Assembly (NCBI RefSeq): GCF_900460315.1
Contig: NZ_UHIO01000001.1
Span: 62,001-126,000, forward strand
Length of the DNA stretch: 64,000 nucleotides
Source: Veillonella criceti
Lineage (GTDB): Bacteria; Bacillota; Negativicutes; Veillonellales; Veillonellaceae
Reading direction: 5' to 3'
Shown here: in pieces, positions 1-7,806 of the stretch
How the letters are laid out: each line of letters begins with the position of its first letter
How positions within the stretch are numbered: position 1 is the first letter of the stretch
Position numbers and translations under genes: made by a program
The notes under the pieces: model-generated
Databases searched by the model: none
What the model saw: the letters and a program-made list of their open reading frames with translations, nothing else
Told to the model about the DNA's origin: nothing

Positions 1-452
1 ATATCTGGTTCTGGCTTACGTTTGCGATTGGTCGTTTCACCAATAGCAACGGTAAAATACTCCTTAAAGTACTGATTATTCAGTGCCGTAACGCCTTCTT
101 GTACTTTATTTGATACGACGGCTAATTTATAGCCGTCGTTTTTTAATGCCTTTAATAATTCATAAATGCCAGGATAGGGAGCTGTTTTATCGTTGCAATG
201 ATCGGCATAATAGGCTTTAAATTCTTGTAGCATAGTGTCCTTTTCAGATTTACTAATAGGGGGCGTTAAAGTAGGTATACTACGGTCTACTAACTTAGCG
301 AGTCCATTGCCTACAAAGCTACGGATTTCTTCATAGGAACGAGTTGGATACTTATGTTTGGTTAAGACATAATTCATAGTATCCATTAAATCTTCAAGGG
401 TGTTTAAAATAGTACCATCACAATCAAAAATTATAGTTGTATATTGTTTCAT
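1..452 (-). CDS. HAD-family hydrolase, phosphoglycolate phosphatase-like (3' end cut by window)
   Basis: The minus-strand frame opens with MKQYTTIIFDCDGTILNT, which carries HAD motif I (DxDGT, here DCDGT) at residues 10-14. An alpha-helical cap region follows, then motif II as VVSNK near residue 117. This order is typical of phosphoglycolate phosphatase/Gph-like subfamily IA enzymes, which dephosphorylate 2-phosphoglycolate or other small phosphate esters in the cytosol. The ATG follows an AAGGAGA ribosome-binding site. About 150 residues are visible and motif III lies beyond the window edge. Substrate cannot be told from sequence. The reading frame also contains a terminator-like palindrome on the opposite strand (115-144). 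Confidence 0.85.
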   Translation of the reverse strand, partial: MKQYTTIIFDCDGTILNTLEDLMDTMNYVLTKHKYPTRSYEEIRSFVGNGLAKLVDRSIPTLTPPISKSEKDTMLQEFKAYYADHCNDKTAPYPGIYELLKALKNDGYKLAVVSNKVQEGVTALNNQYFKEYFTVAIGETTNRKRKPEPD

Positions 453-506
453 GAAATATATCTCCTTGTTTTTTCAAGATTTATCTAAATTAAGTGTATT
501 TCTTTT

Positions 507-535
507 AGTATAGGTGAAAAAATGTACACTGTAAA
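507..535 (-). promoter_or_regulatory. Putative sigma-A promoter for the HAD phosphatase
   Basis: On the minus strand TTTACA (530-535) and TATACT (507-512) are separated by 17 bp, and the HAD start codon lies about 55 bp downstream. Read by eye. Confidence 0.55.
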
Positions 536-557
536 CAGAATTTCCCTCATAATTCAA

Positions 558-587
558 TTGAATAAGTATAGGGATTTAGTATATACT
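558..587 (+). promoter_or_regulatory. Putative sigma-A promoter for the GH2-like gene
   Basis: TTGAAT (558-563) and TATACT (582-587) lie 18 bp apart, about 28 bp before the GH2 start codon. It is divergent from the HAD promoter. Confidence 0.55.
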
Positions 588-614
588 TATAAGAGAACAT
601 AGGAGGAGTCTTTG

Positions 615-2309
615 ATGAGTACGATGGAATTATTGCAGCCTGTAGACAACGCATTTCGTGACTTGTTTGATTTGCGTGGTAATTGGTTTTTTGCCTTCGA
701 TAAAGGGAAGGATAAAACCTATGAAACTGGTGTAGCACGGCAAATGTCGGTGCCAGTTCCGGCGGCGTTGCAGGATTTATTTGTAAGTCCTGAAGAACGT
801 ACCTACTGTGGCACGATGTGGTATGAACGTAGTGTATTTGTGCCCAAACGATGGCTAGGATCAGATGTATTTTTACGTTTTGATGGTATTGGTAGTCGGG
901 CTGTCGTATATGTGAATGGTATGGAAGTTGGACGGCCTGAAGGGGCGTTTGTTACCTCTACACTCAATGTAACGCGCCAACTTCGATATGGTGAAGACAA
1001 TCGCATAGTAGTTAAAGTAAATAATGAATTATCGGCCTATTCATTGCCAGCAGGACAAGTAATTACGTCACCTAAGGGGCGACGTATTAATCAGCCTAAT
1101 TTTTCATATGATGTACCTAGTGGCATTTATGGCAATGTGACGTTGTATACGGTGCCGACTACACGTTTGACTGATGTGGCTATTCAAACTGTGGAATTGT
1201 CTACTGAACAGGCTGTAGTGCAATATATGGCCCATGTGCAAGGCAATTGCTTAGTAACGGCCACTTTGCGTGATCGAGAAGGGCGAATTGTAGCTACTGG
1301 TGTTGGGGGCAATGCAAAGCTTGTTGTTGAAAATCCTCAAATTTGGACTATTGGTGAAGGGTATTTATATACACTTGAATTAGAAGTGAGTCGACTTGGT
1401 AAACAGCATGATATGTATGCTTTGCGTATTGGCATTCGTACCGTGGCTATTGAGTCAGGTAATTTTACCTTAAATGGAACGGTTATTCGTTTGAAAGGAC
1501 AGCAGTTTACTGGAAATGTTAATCAATTAACTGTGAATCCAATCCAAGCTAAACAGCGACTTCTTCAAGTGTTAGCGACTGGTGGCAATTGTATTTTTAG
1601 CAATGGTCAACCATTGTCTCCTGAAATTTTACAATTGGCTGATGAATGTGGTGTGCTTGTAGTGGCTGAAATGCCAGCAGCTGGTTTGCAGGCTAAAGAC
1701 TTACAGCAAGGGGAAGCTAATTTCAGTAAAAGTGATATAAAATCTCGACTCTTAGATACTCATAAAAACACGATTGACTTCTTAATTACTCGTGATAAAA
1801 ACCATCCATCTATCGTTAGTTGGTCTTTGTTATATAATCCATTGACGATGATGAAAGATGATGAAGCCTATTATAAAGAAATTGCTGAAACGGCCATTCA
1901 AAGTGACTGGGAACATCGTCCATTAGCTTTAACTGTTAAACAACCATTGAGCCAGATTTGGACTGGTAATTTGAATTCGTACTCTTTATTACTATTAAGT
2001 GCTTGGTCAAATCAGTGGCAAATGGATGGGGAAGTATTACAAAGTTTAATGTATAAAGAATTAGTAGAATGGCAAGCTAAACAATCTGAAAGGGCATTGG
2101 CTGTTTTGCTAGGTCCAGAATTTTCAAGCTTAAATTCTGTTGGTACTGGCAATACTTCTATGTCAACCTCTTATGTAGCGAATAGAGAACAAAGTGAAAA
2201 AGTAAAAATTTTGTTAGCTATGCTAAGTTCTATGCCTAATGTGCAAGGGCAATTTCTGCAAAATGGGGTAGTTGGATTAGACGAAACTATTATGCAAAGT
2301 TGGAAGTAG
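615..2309 (+). CDS. Glycoside hydrolase family 2 (beta-glucuronidase-like) protein, catalytic acid/base apparently lost
   Basis: The 564-residue protein follows the three-domain plan of beta-glucuronidase UidA. There is an N-terminal sugar-binding jelly roll (WYERSVFVPKRW, VVYVNGMEVG), an immunoglobulin-like middle domain (NPQIWTIGEGYLYTLELEV), then a TIM barrel. By eye, the stretch around RDKNHPSIVSWSLLYNP (about residues 393-409) matches the UidA block whose NEP holds the acid/base glutamate; here NE is replaced by YN. A glutamate remains at the nucleophile site (GPEF, near residue 500), but the SHYP and RHED-type active-site segments are changed. Start ATG 615 has AGGAGG at 601-606; a TTG at 612 is less likely. 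No signal peptide is visible. Domain family is clear; hydrolase activity is doubtful. Confidence 0.85.
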   Translation: MSTMELLQPVDNAFRDLFDLRGNWFFAFDKGKDKTYETGVARQMSVPVPAALQDLFVSPEERTYCGTMWYERSVFVPKRWLGSDVFLRFDGIGSRAVVYVNGMEVGRPEGAFVTSTLNVTRQLRYGEDNRIVVKVNNELSAYSLPAGQVITSPKGRRINQPNFSYDVPSGIYGNVTLYTVPTTRLTDVAIQTVELSTEQAVVQYMAHVQGNCLVTATLRDREGRIVATGVGGNAKLVVENPQIWTIGEGYLYTLELEVSRLGKQHDMYALRIGIRTVAIESGNFTLNGTVIRLKGQQFTGNVNQLTVNPIQAKQRLLQVLATGGNCIFSNGQPLSPEILQLADECGVLVVAEMPAAGLQAKDLQQGEANFSKSDIKSRLLDTHKNTIDFLITRDKNHPSIVSWSLLYNPLTMMKDDEAYYKEIAETAIQSDWEHRPLALTVKQPLSQIWTGNLNSYSLLLLSAWSNQWQMDGEVLQSLMYKELVEWQAKQSERALAVLLGPEFSSLNSVGTGNTSMSTSYVANREQSEKVKILLAMLSSMPNVQGQFLQNGVVGLDETIMQSWK

Positions 2310-2337
2310 TTATAAGTTTTAGTAGTTTTTGTAAAGG

Positions 2338-2374
2338 AGAGTGTGTAATGTTTAATCAACACACTCTTTTTTTA
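2338..2374 (+). terminator. Intrinsic terminator after the GH2-like gene
   Basis: A 9-bp stem (AGAGTGTGT paired with ACACACTCT) is followed by a run of T. Confidence 0.85.
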
Positions 2375-2413
2375 ATATAATTATATTTACAATAATAAAT
2401 TACGGAGGTCAGT

Positions 2414-2746
2414 GTGTTATTTAAAAATTTAGAACTGAAAAAAGGAATTATGTTTTTTTTCAGTATTTTTGTCATTACGTTGGCTTGGCGTTTGTTGATG
2501 GGATTGCCATTCGCTATTACTAAAGTAGAAATTGGTGGTATTGTTTTACTGACATATAGTTTGTTTTTATTTAAACTTCAGAGAAAAGCTATAATTATTA
2601 GTTTTATCATTGCTTTTGGAATTGCTTCGCTAATTTTGTTGCGTTTATTTACAGGCACTTCTTTAGAATCTTCTTTTATAAAAGTGCAATGGTCGGAAGG
2701 ACTAATACTTAGTGGAACGCTATTACAAATAGTTTTTTTTTGCTAA
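2414..2746 (+). CDS. N-terminal membrane fragment of the split phosphoethanolamine transferase
   Basis: This 110-residue reading frame encodes three or four hydrophobic helices (about residues 11-31, 36-54, 57-79 and 92-109) and stops just after the T9 run. Alone it lacks every catalytic motif, so as sequenced it should be an inactive membrane stub. GTG start with a close GGAGG. Confidence 0.6.
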   Translation: MLFKNLELKKGIMFFFSIFVITLAWRLLMGLPFAITKVEIGGIVLLTYSLFLFKLQRKAIIISFIIAFGIASLILLRLFTGTSLESSFIKVQWSEGLILSGTLLQIVFFC

Positions 2747-2846
2747 AAAAGCTACTCAACATTATCGTAAGGTACTAGTAGTAATTATAAGTTGTATTAT
2801 ATTTTTATTATTTCTACCAGTAATAATTTATTGGGGTTATTGGCTG

Positions 2847-4196
2847 GTGAGTAATCAATGGCTTCAAACTGATATAATCCTGGCTATTTATCAGACTAAC
2901 TTTTCAGAAGCAAAAGCATATTTAGCAAGCCAAAGTTTAACTGCTTGGATTGGTTGTTTAATCTTATTATTTTTAGGATTACTTGTATCTATTTATTTAG
3001 TAAAGCAGTTATTTAGATTAGAGGCATTTAGTTTAAGCGGAAAGTCAAGATTTTGGTGCGTAGGAACTATTGTAATCTTATTTCTTTCTTTGGGTTTAAG
3101 CAATAAGTCAATTAAAGTTTCTGCACCTTATATTTTATTGCAATCAGTAAAACAGTCGGTAGGAGATTATGAGAAGTTTGGTATTCTTAGACAGGCTAGG
3201 GAGAATAAATTAAAATCATTGACAGGGTTAACTGTTCAAGAGCAGAGTAAGGGAGTTTATATTTTAATTATTGGTGAATCGGAGTCGAGAGACCATATGA
3301 GTCTTTATGGTTATAATAGAGAAACAACACCATGGTTGAATGAGTTTTCTAAGAATAAGGATACAATAGTATTTGATAATGCATATTCAAACCATACTCA
3401 TACTGTTCCAAGTCTTACATATGCACTTAGTGAGAAAAATCAATATAATGATATTTCTTTAGAAGATGCAAACTCAATTATGGAAATTAGTAAGGTTGCA
3501 GGAATCAAGACATACTGGTTGAGTAATCAAGCTAAATATGGAGCATGGGATACACCAATTGCAGAGATTGCATCTACAGCAACTACACAGGTGTGGTTGA
3601 ATGGTAATGGGGGTGAGGAAACAACGACTGTATACTATGATGATAAGTTAATTGAAGAAGTTGGAAAACTAAAAAATATTGAGAGTGGGTTAATTGTTAT
3701 TCATGTAATGGGGAGTCATGGTTCATATAATGATCGATTTCCTGCTAGTTTTAATAAGTTTTCTGGTAATAGTGAAGATATTGATTCTTATGATAATAGT
3801 ATATTGTTCAATGACTATGTATTATCTCAAATTTATAAAGAAATCTCTCAAAATCCAAATTATAAGGCTATGATAATGATGTCTGATCATGGAGAAGATG
3901 TGGAAGGTAAGAATTCTCATGATAGTAGTAAGTTTACATATCCTATGGCTAGAATACCACTAATAGTTAACTTTTCCGAGTCATATGTAAAGGAACATCA
4001 ACACTTGATAGATGTATTGAAAAGTCATAAAGAATCATATTGGACAAATGATTTAATGTATGATTTATTATTGTCAATATTGGGAATTCAAGGGGCGCCA
4101 GTGGTTAATCCTAAATTTGATTTATCTTCACCGCAATATGATAGAACGCTAGATACGATTCGAACTCTTCATGGTAAAATGAAATTAACTAAATAA
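2847..4196 (+). CDS. C-terminal part of the split phosphoethanolamine transferase (last TM helices plus sulfatase domain)
   Basis: The open frame continues upstream of 2847 to the T9 run without a stop. GTG 2847 is simply the first possible start inside it and has no convincing ribosome-binding site. It holds two further membrane helices and the whole periplasmic catalytic domain with GESES, HVMGSHG and SDHGE motifs. It is best read as part of the full-length gene at 2414-4196. Confidence 0.65.
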   Translation: MSNQWLQTDIILAIYQTNFSEAKAYLASQSLTAWIGCLILLFLGLLVSIYLVKQLFRLEAFSLSGKSRFWCVGTIVILFLSLGLSNKSIKVSAPYILLQSVKQSVGDYEKFGILRQARENKLKSLTGLTVQEQSKGVYILIIGESESRDHMSLYGYNRETTPWLNEFSKNKDTIVFDNAYSNHTHTVPSLTYALSEKNQYNDISLEDANSIMEISKVAGIKTYWLSNQAKYGAWDTPIAEIASTATTQVWLNGNGGEETTTVYYDDKLIEEVGKLKNIESGLIVIHVMGSHGSYNDRFPASFNKFSGNSEDIDSYDNSILFNDYVLSQIYKEISQNPNYKAMIMMSDHGEDVEGKNSHDSSKFTYPMARIPLIVNFSESYVKEHQHLIDVLKSHKESYWTNDLMYDLLLSILGIQGAPVVNPKFDLSSPQYDRTLDTIRTLHGKMKLTK

Positions 4197-4210
4197 TGGG
4201 ATTATAGTTA

Positions 4211-4238
4211 AAAAACCACTGCATTTGCAGTGGTTTTT
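4211..4238. terminator. Bidirectional terminator between convergent genes
   Basis: A palindrome with arms CCACTGCA/TGCAGTGG is flanked by A5 on the left and T5 on the right, so it can act on both strands. Confidence 0.85.
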
Positions 4239-4259
4239 ATCATTTTATTTTTCTATATT

Positions 4260-5831
4260 TTATTTTTCCTTCCCTCTAAAAAACTTTCCAATCACAGGCA
4301 TTCGTTCGCCATCGTGGCGGTTAAGTCCTTTTAATAGCACCATGACTACAACATAGATGATACCACCGATTAAAGCGGTGAAAGCCATAGCAAAGAATTG
4401 GTGCATAATTGTTTCAAGTGGGGCATAGAGGAAGAACATAGCCACGCCCATGATAATAGCGCTGACAATGTTTTTCCATAATAGGGAAAAGTCGAGGAAA
4501 TAACCAGTGTATTTTTTGATCCAAATCAGATTTAAAAGGGCCGCCACGCCGATATCAGCAACTGTAGCATAAGCGGCCCCACTAATGCCAAGCCAGGAGA
4601 TAGCCGTTAAATTCCAGTTTAAAATTACTTTACATATAGCAGCGACGCCCATATTTACAACTGGAATGGTTGGTTTGCCAAGTCCTTGTAAAACACCAGT
4701 TGTTACTTGATGCATACCTAAAAAGAAAATCGCAATAGCCGTAATTTGAGTAGCTTCGGCTGCACGAGGGGCATTGTAGATAATGCTTACTACAGGTTCA
4801 GCCAATACATATAACATTAATGTAAATGGTACGGTGGACATGAATGTGATTCGCATAGCTCCGGCCGTACGATAGTAAACGCCTTTTTTATCATCAATGG
4901 CATTGGCATTTGAAATTGCTGGTACAATGCTGGTAGCTAAGGCCGCCGTAATGATGGTAGCCAAGTTGATAAGCGGTACGGCCATACCTGTTAAATAACC
5001 GAAAAGCTCGGTGGCTTGACTCGTTGAAAAGCCGGCTACTTCTAAGCGTCGAGGCACGATAAATAAGTCTAAATTGGCTACTAATGGCAACATAAGGCTG
5101 GCTAGTGAAATTGGAATTGCGAGTTTAATCAGTCGCTTCACAATGGAGCCAGAGGATTCACCAGGCCCATCAGGTTGTTTATGAGCATCGTCTGGTGATT
5201 TTGGTAATTTGTAGTAATAATATATGAGCACAACGAGTGCACCAAAGGCCCCAATACCAGCACCTAGGCTAGCACCACCGGCAGCCGCGCCAAGGCCATA
5301 TGGTAATAGTAAGTACGCAGCCCCTAACATAACAACAACACGGAGCAACTGTTCAATAATTTGGCTGACTGCTGTTGGTGTCATTAATTGCCAGCCTTGT
5401 AAATACCCGCGATAACAAGAAATAAGGGTAACAAAGAAAATGGCTGGTGATAAAGCGAGTAAGGCTAAATAGGCGCGATCATCAATGATATAACCAGATG
5501 AAATGAGCCAATCGGAACCAAACCACATTAAAATACTAAAGAATAAGCCTGTTGCGAATAAAAGGTAGAAAGAAAGTTTAAATACTTTTTGAGCTCCTTT
5601 ATAATCGAAGCGGGCTATTTTTTCAGCTGTTAAAATTGAAATTGCAATTGGAATACCAGCACTAGATAATTGTAGCGATAAGAGATAAATTGGAAACGCC
5701 ATTTGATAAATACCGATCCCTTCACCGCCTAAAACGCGCGATAAGAGGATCCAGTTGATACTGCCAATTGCTTTGACTACAAAGCCTGCAATCGTAAGAA
5801 TAAGCGTGCCTTGTAAAAATCGGTTAACCAT
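4260..5831 (-). CDS. MurJ/SpoVB-type polysaccharide or lipid flippase (MOP superfamily)
   Basis: A 523-residue polytopic membrane protein with about 14 hydrophobic segments. The start (FLQGTLILTIAGFVVKAIGS) and the segment LSSAGIPIAISILTAE are typical of the stage V sporulation protein B/MurJ branch of the MOP superfamily, which flips lipid-linked sugars such as lipid II or O-antigen units across the inner membrane. It starts at ATG 5831 after GGGAG. It stands alone on the minus strand, so the neighbourhood does not show which lipid-linked substrate it handles. The genome may hold another MurJ, so the essential lipid II role is not assigned. Confidence 0.8.
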   Translation of the reverse strand: MVNRFLQGTLILTIAGFVVKAIGSINWILLSRVLGGEGIGIYQMAFPIYLLSLQLSSAGIPIAISILTAEKIARFDYKGAQKVFKLSFYLLFATGLFFSILMWFGSDWLISSGYIIDDRAYLALLALSPAIFFVTLISCYRGYLQGWQLMTPTAVSQIIEQLLRVVVMLGAAYLLLPYGLGAAAGGASLGAGIGAFGALVVLIYYYYKLPKSPDDAHKQPDGPGESSGSIVKRLIKLAIPISLASLMLPLVANLDLFIVPRRLEVAGFSTSQATELFGYLTGMAVPLINLATIITAALATSIVPAISNANAIDDKKGVYYRTAGAMRITFMSTVPFTLMLYVLAEPVVSIIYNAPRAAEATQITAIAIFFLGMHQVTTGVLQGLGKPTIPVVNMGVAAICKVILNWNLTAISWLGISGAAYATVADIGVAALLNLIWIKKYTGYFLDFSLLWKNIVSAIIMGVAMFFLYAPLETIMHQFFAMAFTALIGGIIYVVVMVLLKGLNRHDGERMPVIGKFFRGKEK

Positions 5832-6061
5832 TTACTATACTCCCAACTTGATGTTCAGATAGTTTTAAAGAGGACAAAGTGTTTTGCCCGTATCATGACT
5901 AGTAAATTTAATAGATAATAAGTTCTTGTATTAAATCTAATCGTGATGAGATTCATAAAGCCCATCAATAGTTAATTTTAACATAGATTTATATACTCTG
6001 CATTAGTATTTTGAGAAAGAGGGAGAGCTTTTTAAGAAATAGGGTATAAATGTATTAAAAC
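5832..6061. other. Intergenic stretch, no gene seen
   Basis: An AT-rich gap between two minus-strand genes. It should hold the promoter of the flippase gene, but no convincing -35/-10 pair was picked out. No RNA gene or open frame of note was seen. Confidence 0.5.
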
Positions 6062-6108
6062 AAAAGAGGTTAACACCACTGGTAATACATGTGATGTTAA
6101 CCTCTTTT
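6062..6108 (-). terminator. Intrinsic terminator of the OFA transporter gene
   Basis: A 14-bp perfect stem (AAAAGAGGTTAACA with TGTTAACCTCTTTT) has a 19-nt loop. On the minus strand it ends in TTTTGTTTT. Confidence 0.8.
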
Positions 6109-6150
6109 ATATTTTACTATTGTTTTATTTTGTCCTATAACACTTCATTT

Positions 6151-7533
6151 TTATTGTGCAGTTACGCCTGCTTGTTCATTAGCAGTATTAGTTGTTGTTT
6201 CATTATTTTTAGGTGTTAAGTCGATTACAGGATCTGCTTCAAAATACCGTTCTTTTGTATATATTTTCAACGTAACAGCAATCGCTAAGTTAAGTACAAA
6301 AAGGGCACTAAATACAAAGAGTGGGCCGCTATAGCTATTAGTGCTTTCGCGTAAGAAAGAAACTAAGGTAGGTCCAGCGATACCAGCCATGCCCCAAGCG
6401 GTGAGGATACGACCATGAATGGCGCTTAATTGTTTTGTCCCAAATAAATCGCTAAGGTAAGCAGGCATACAAGCAAAACCACCACCGTAGCAAGTAATAA
6501 TCGCAAACACTAAGAATTGAAATATAAAAGACGTAGCTATATTACCAAGTGCTAGGAAGGCTATAATTTCAATGGCAAAGAATAAAATATAGGTGAAGGG
6601 CCGACCAAGATAGTCGGATACGGTAGACCAACCAATACGGCCAAGGCCATTAAGAAGGCCGATGATGCCAACCATGGAAGCCGCTTCGTTAGCTGTCATG
6701 CCGACAATTTCTTGCGCCATAGGGGAGGCTACAGCGAGTAAACCAATGCCACAGGTGATATTGATGAAAAAAATCCACCATAAGGCAGAAAACTGCCAAG
6801 TACGCATAGCATCATGGGCATTCATACCACGATTTAATAGCTGCTCTGCATGAGTTGATGATTTAGAAATAACTTTCGTTGATAAATTAGTCTTAGTTAT
6901 AGTTACAGTTTTATCTTCAGCTTCAGTTTTAGTTTCAGTTGTAGCTTCTGTTGACATTTCAGAACGCGCATTTACAGGTGGTTTTAGATATAAAGAGGAA
7001 GCAATCATAACAAGGATGTATGTAACGCCGAGAATTTGAAACGTTTCTACCAAACCATATTGACTGGTTAAAAATTGCATTACAGGGCCTGCAATGAGGG
7101 AGGCGAAGCCAAAGCCCATAATAGCGAGGCCTGTAGCAAAGCCACGATTGCGAGGGAAATATTTTACTAAGGTTGAGACAGGCGTAATGTAACCGACCCC
7201 AAGGCCAATACCGCCGATAACACCATAGAAGAGATAGAGTAGGGTAAGGCTAGCTTCACTGAGAGCAAACGATGTGCCAATCATACCTACACCAAAGAAG
7301 AGGGTACTAAGAAGACCACTTTTCTTTGGCCCCATTTTTTCAGCGACACTGCCTAACAGACCAGCGGATAGACCGAGAAATAAAATAGCGAGGGAGAATG
7401 TCCAGGTAGTTTCTTTTAAGGACCAACCCATGGCCGTCATAATAGGGCGCGTTAATACGCTCCACGCATAGACACTGCCAATACAAATGTGAATTCCGAT
7501 TGCCGCGAGAGCAATAAGCCAACGATTACGCAT
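6151..7533 (-). CDS. OFA (oxalate/formate antiporter) family MFS transporter
   Basis: A 460-residue, 12-helix major facilitator protein. The start (IGIHICIGSVYAWSVLTRPI), the motif GGIGLGVGYITPVSTLVKYF and the middle loop LLNGLGRIGWSTVSDYLGR are characteristic of the oxalate:formate antiporter (OxlT) family. The cytoplasmic loop between helices 6 and 7 is long and rich in Thr, Glu and Lys (about residues 190-225). A ZTP riboswitch with terminator lies in the leader, which ties the gene to one-carbon/formate supply, so formate or a related small carboxylate is the likeliest substrate; the exact substrate and direction are inferred. ATG 7533 is preceded by GGAAAGG. Confidence 0.85.
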   Translation of the reverse strand: MRNRWLIALAAIGIHICIGSVYAWSVLTRPIMTAMGWSLKETTWTFSLAILFLGLSAGLLGSVAEKMGPKKSGLLSTLFFGVGMIGTSFALSEASLTLLYLFYGVIGGIGLGVGYITPVSTLVKYFPRNRGFATGLAIMGFGFASLIAGPVMQFLTSQYGLVETFQILGVTYILVMIASSLYLKPPVNARSEMSTEATTETKTEAEDKTVTITKTNLSTKVISKSSTHAEQLLNRGMNAHDAMRTWQFSALWWIFFINITCGIGLLAVASPMAQEIVGMTANEAASMVGIIGLLNGLGRIGWSTVSDYLGRPFTYILFFAIEIIAFLALGNIATSFIFQFLVFAIITCYGGGFACMPAYLSDLFGTKQLSAIHGRILTAWGMAGIAGPTLVSFLRESTNSYSGPLFVFSALFVLNLAIAVTLKIYTKERYFEADPVIDLTPKNNETTTNTANEQAGVTAQ

Positions 7534-7602
7534 AGAAAATCATCCTTTCCATAATGCAAAGGAGAGCTTGCGATCAATTGACAATGAAACCATTGACAAT
7601 GC

Positions 7603-7638
7603 AAAAGACCGCCTGAGCAATCTCCTGCCCAGACGGTC
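7603..7638 (-). terminator. Riboswitch-coupled intrinsic terminator
   Basis: On the minus strand GACCGTCTGGGCA pairs with TGCTCAGGCGGTC (13 bp including two G-U pairs) and is followed by TTTT. The 5' arm overlaps the conserved 3' element of the ZTP aptamer, so ligand binding and terminator formation should exclude each other. Confidence 0.85.
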
Positions 7639-7698
7639 GGCGTTTCAGCGCATACAATACATGTGGTCAATTCCACTAATCCGTCAGCATTGTATGTG
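7624..7698 (-). promoter_or_regulatory. ZTP (pfl) riboswitch aptamer
   Basis: The minus-strand RNA shows the pfl/ZTP aptamer order: an outer stem CATACAAT/ATTGTATG, the conserved internal segment TGACGGATTA, a hairpin GTGG-AATTGA-CCAC, and the 3' conserved part GCCGACCGTCTGGGC. This closely resembles the Fusobacterium-type ZTP aptamer. Such riboswitches sense ZTP/ZMP, which build up when 10-formyl-tetrahydrofolate is short, and then allow transcription. Here the controlled gene is the OFA transporter. Confidence 0.85.
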
Positions 7699-7715
7699 TT
7701 TCTTTTGTTGAGGTC

Positions 7716-7744
7716 ATTATAGCAGTTACGCTATATAAGGTCAA
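7716..7744 (-). promoter_or_regulatory. Sigma-A promoter driving the ZTP riboswitch/OFA transporter
   Basis: On the minus strand TTGACC (7739-7744) and a perfect TATAAT (7716-7721) are 17 bp apart. The predicted transcript starts about 10 nt before the aptamer. Confidence 0.85.
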
Positions 7745-7806
7745 TCTATAAAATTAGATATTGTGTATGCGTAAAAAATATATTTGTTGCCTAGTTTTTC
7801 TAATTT

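Larger units (their letters stand above)
2414..4196 (+). pseudogene. Phosphoethanolamine transferase (EptA/CptA family), out of frame at a T9 run
   Basis: Read as one gene this is an inner-membrane enzyme of about 594 residues with an N-terminal block of membrane helices and a C-terminal sulfatase-fold periplasmic domain, the plan of EptA/CptA/MCR enzymes that put phosphoethanolamine on lipid A or core sugars. Metal-site motifs are present: IIGESESRDHMSLYGY, the nucleophile region SNHTHTVPSLT, HVMGSHG and SDHGE. The frame breaks at nine consecutive T (2733-2741). Removing one T continues the reading frame without a stop through FAKKATQHYRK into the downstream part. The start is GTG 2414 with GGAGG at 2404-2408. 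The break may be a phase-variable OFF state, a mutation or a sequencing error; the sequence alone cannot decide. Confidence 0.75.

Noticed and set aside
2724-2750. Programmed ribosomal frameshift at the T run as a way to make full-length phosphoethanolamine transferase
   Set aside because: No downstream stimulatory structure or internal ribosome-binding site is evident; slipped-strand change or error explains it more simply, though it is not excluded.
6890-6965. Degenerate Thr/Glu/Lys codon repeats in the OFA transporter loop, considered as a tandem repeat array
   Set aside because: The units are imperfect and short; it fits an ordinary low-complexity cytoplasmic linker.
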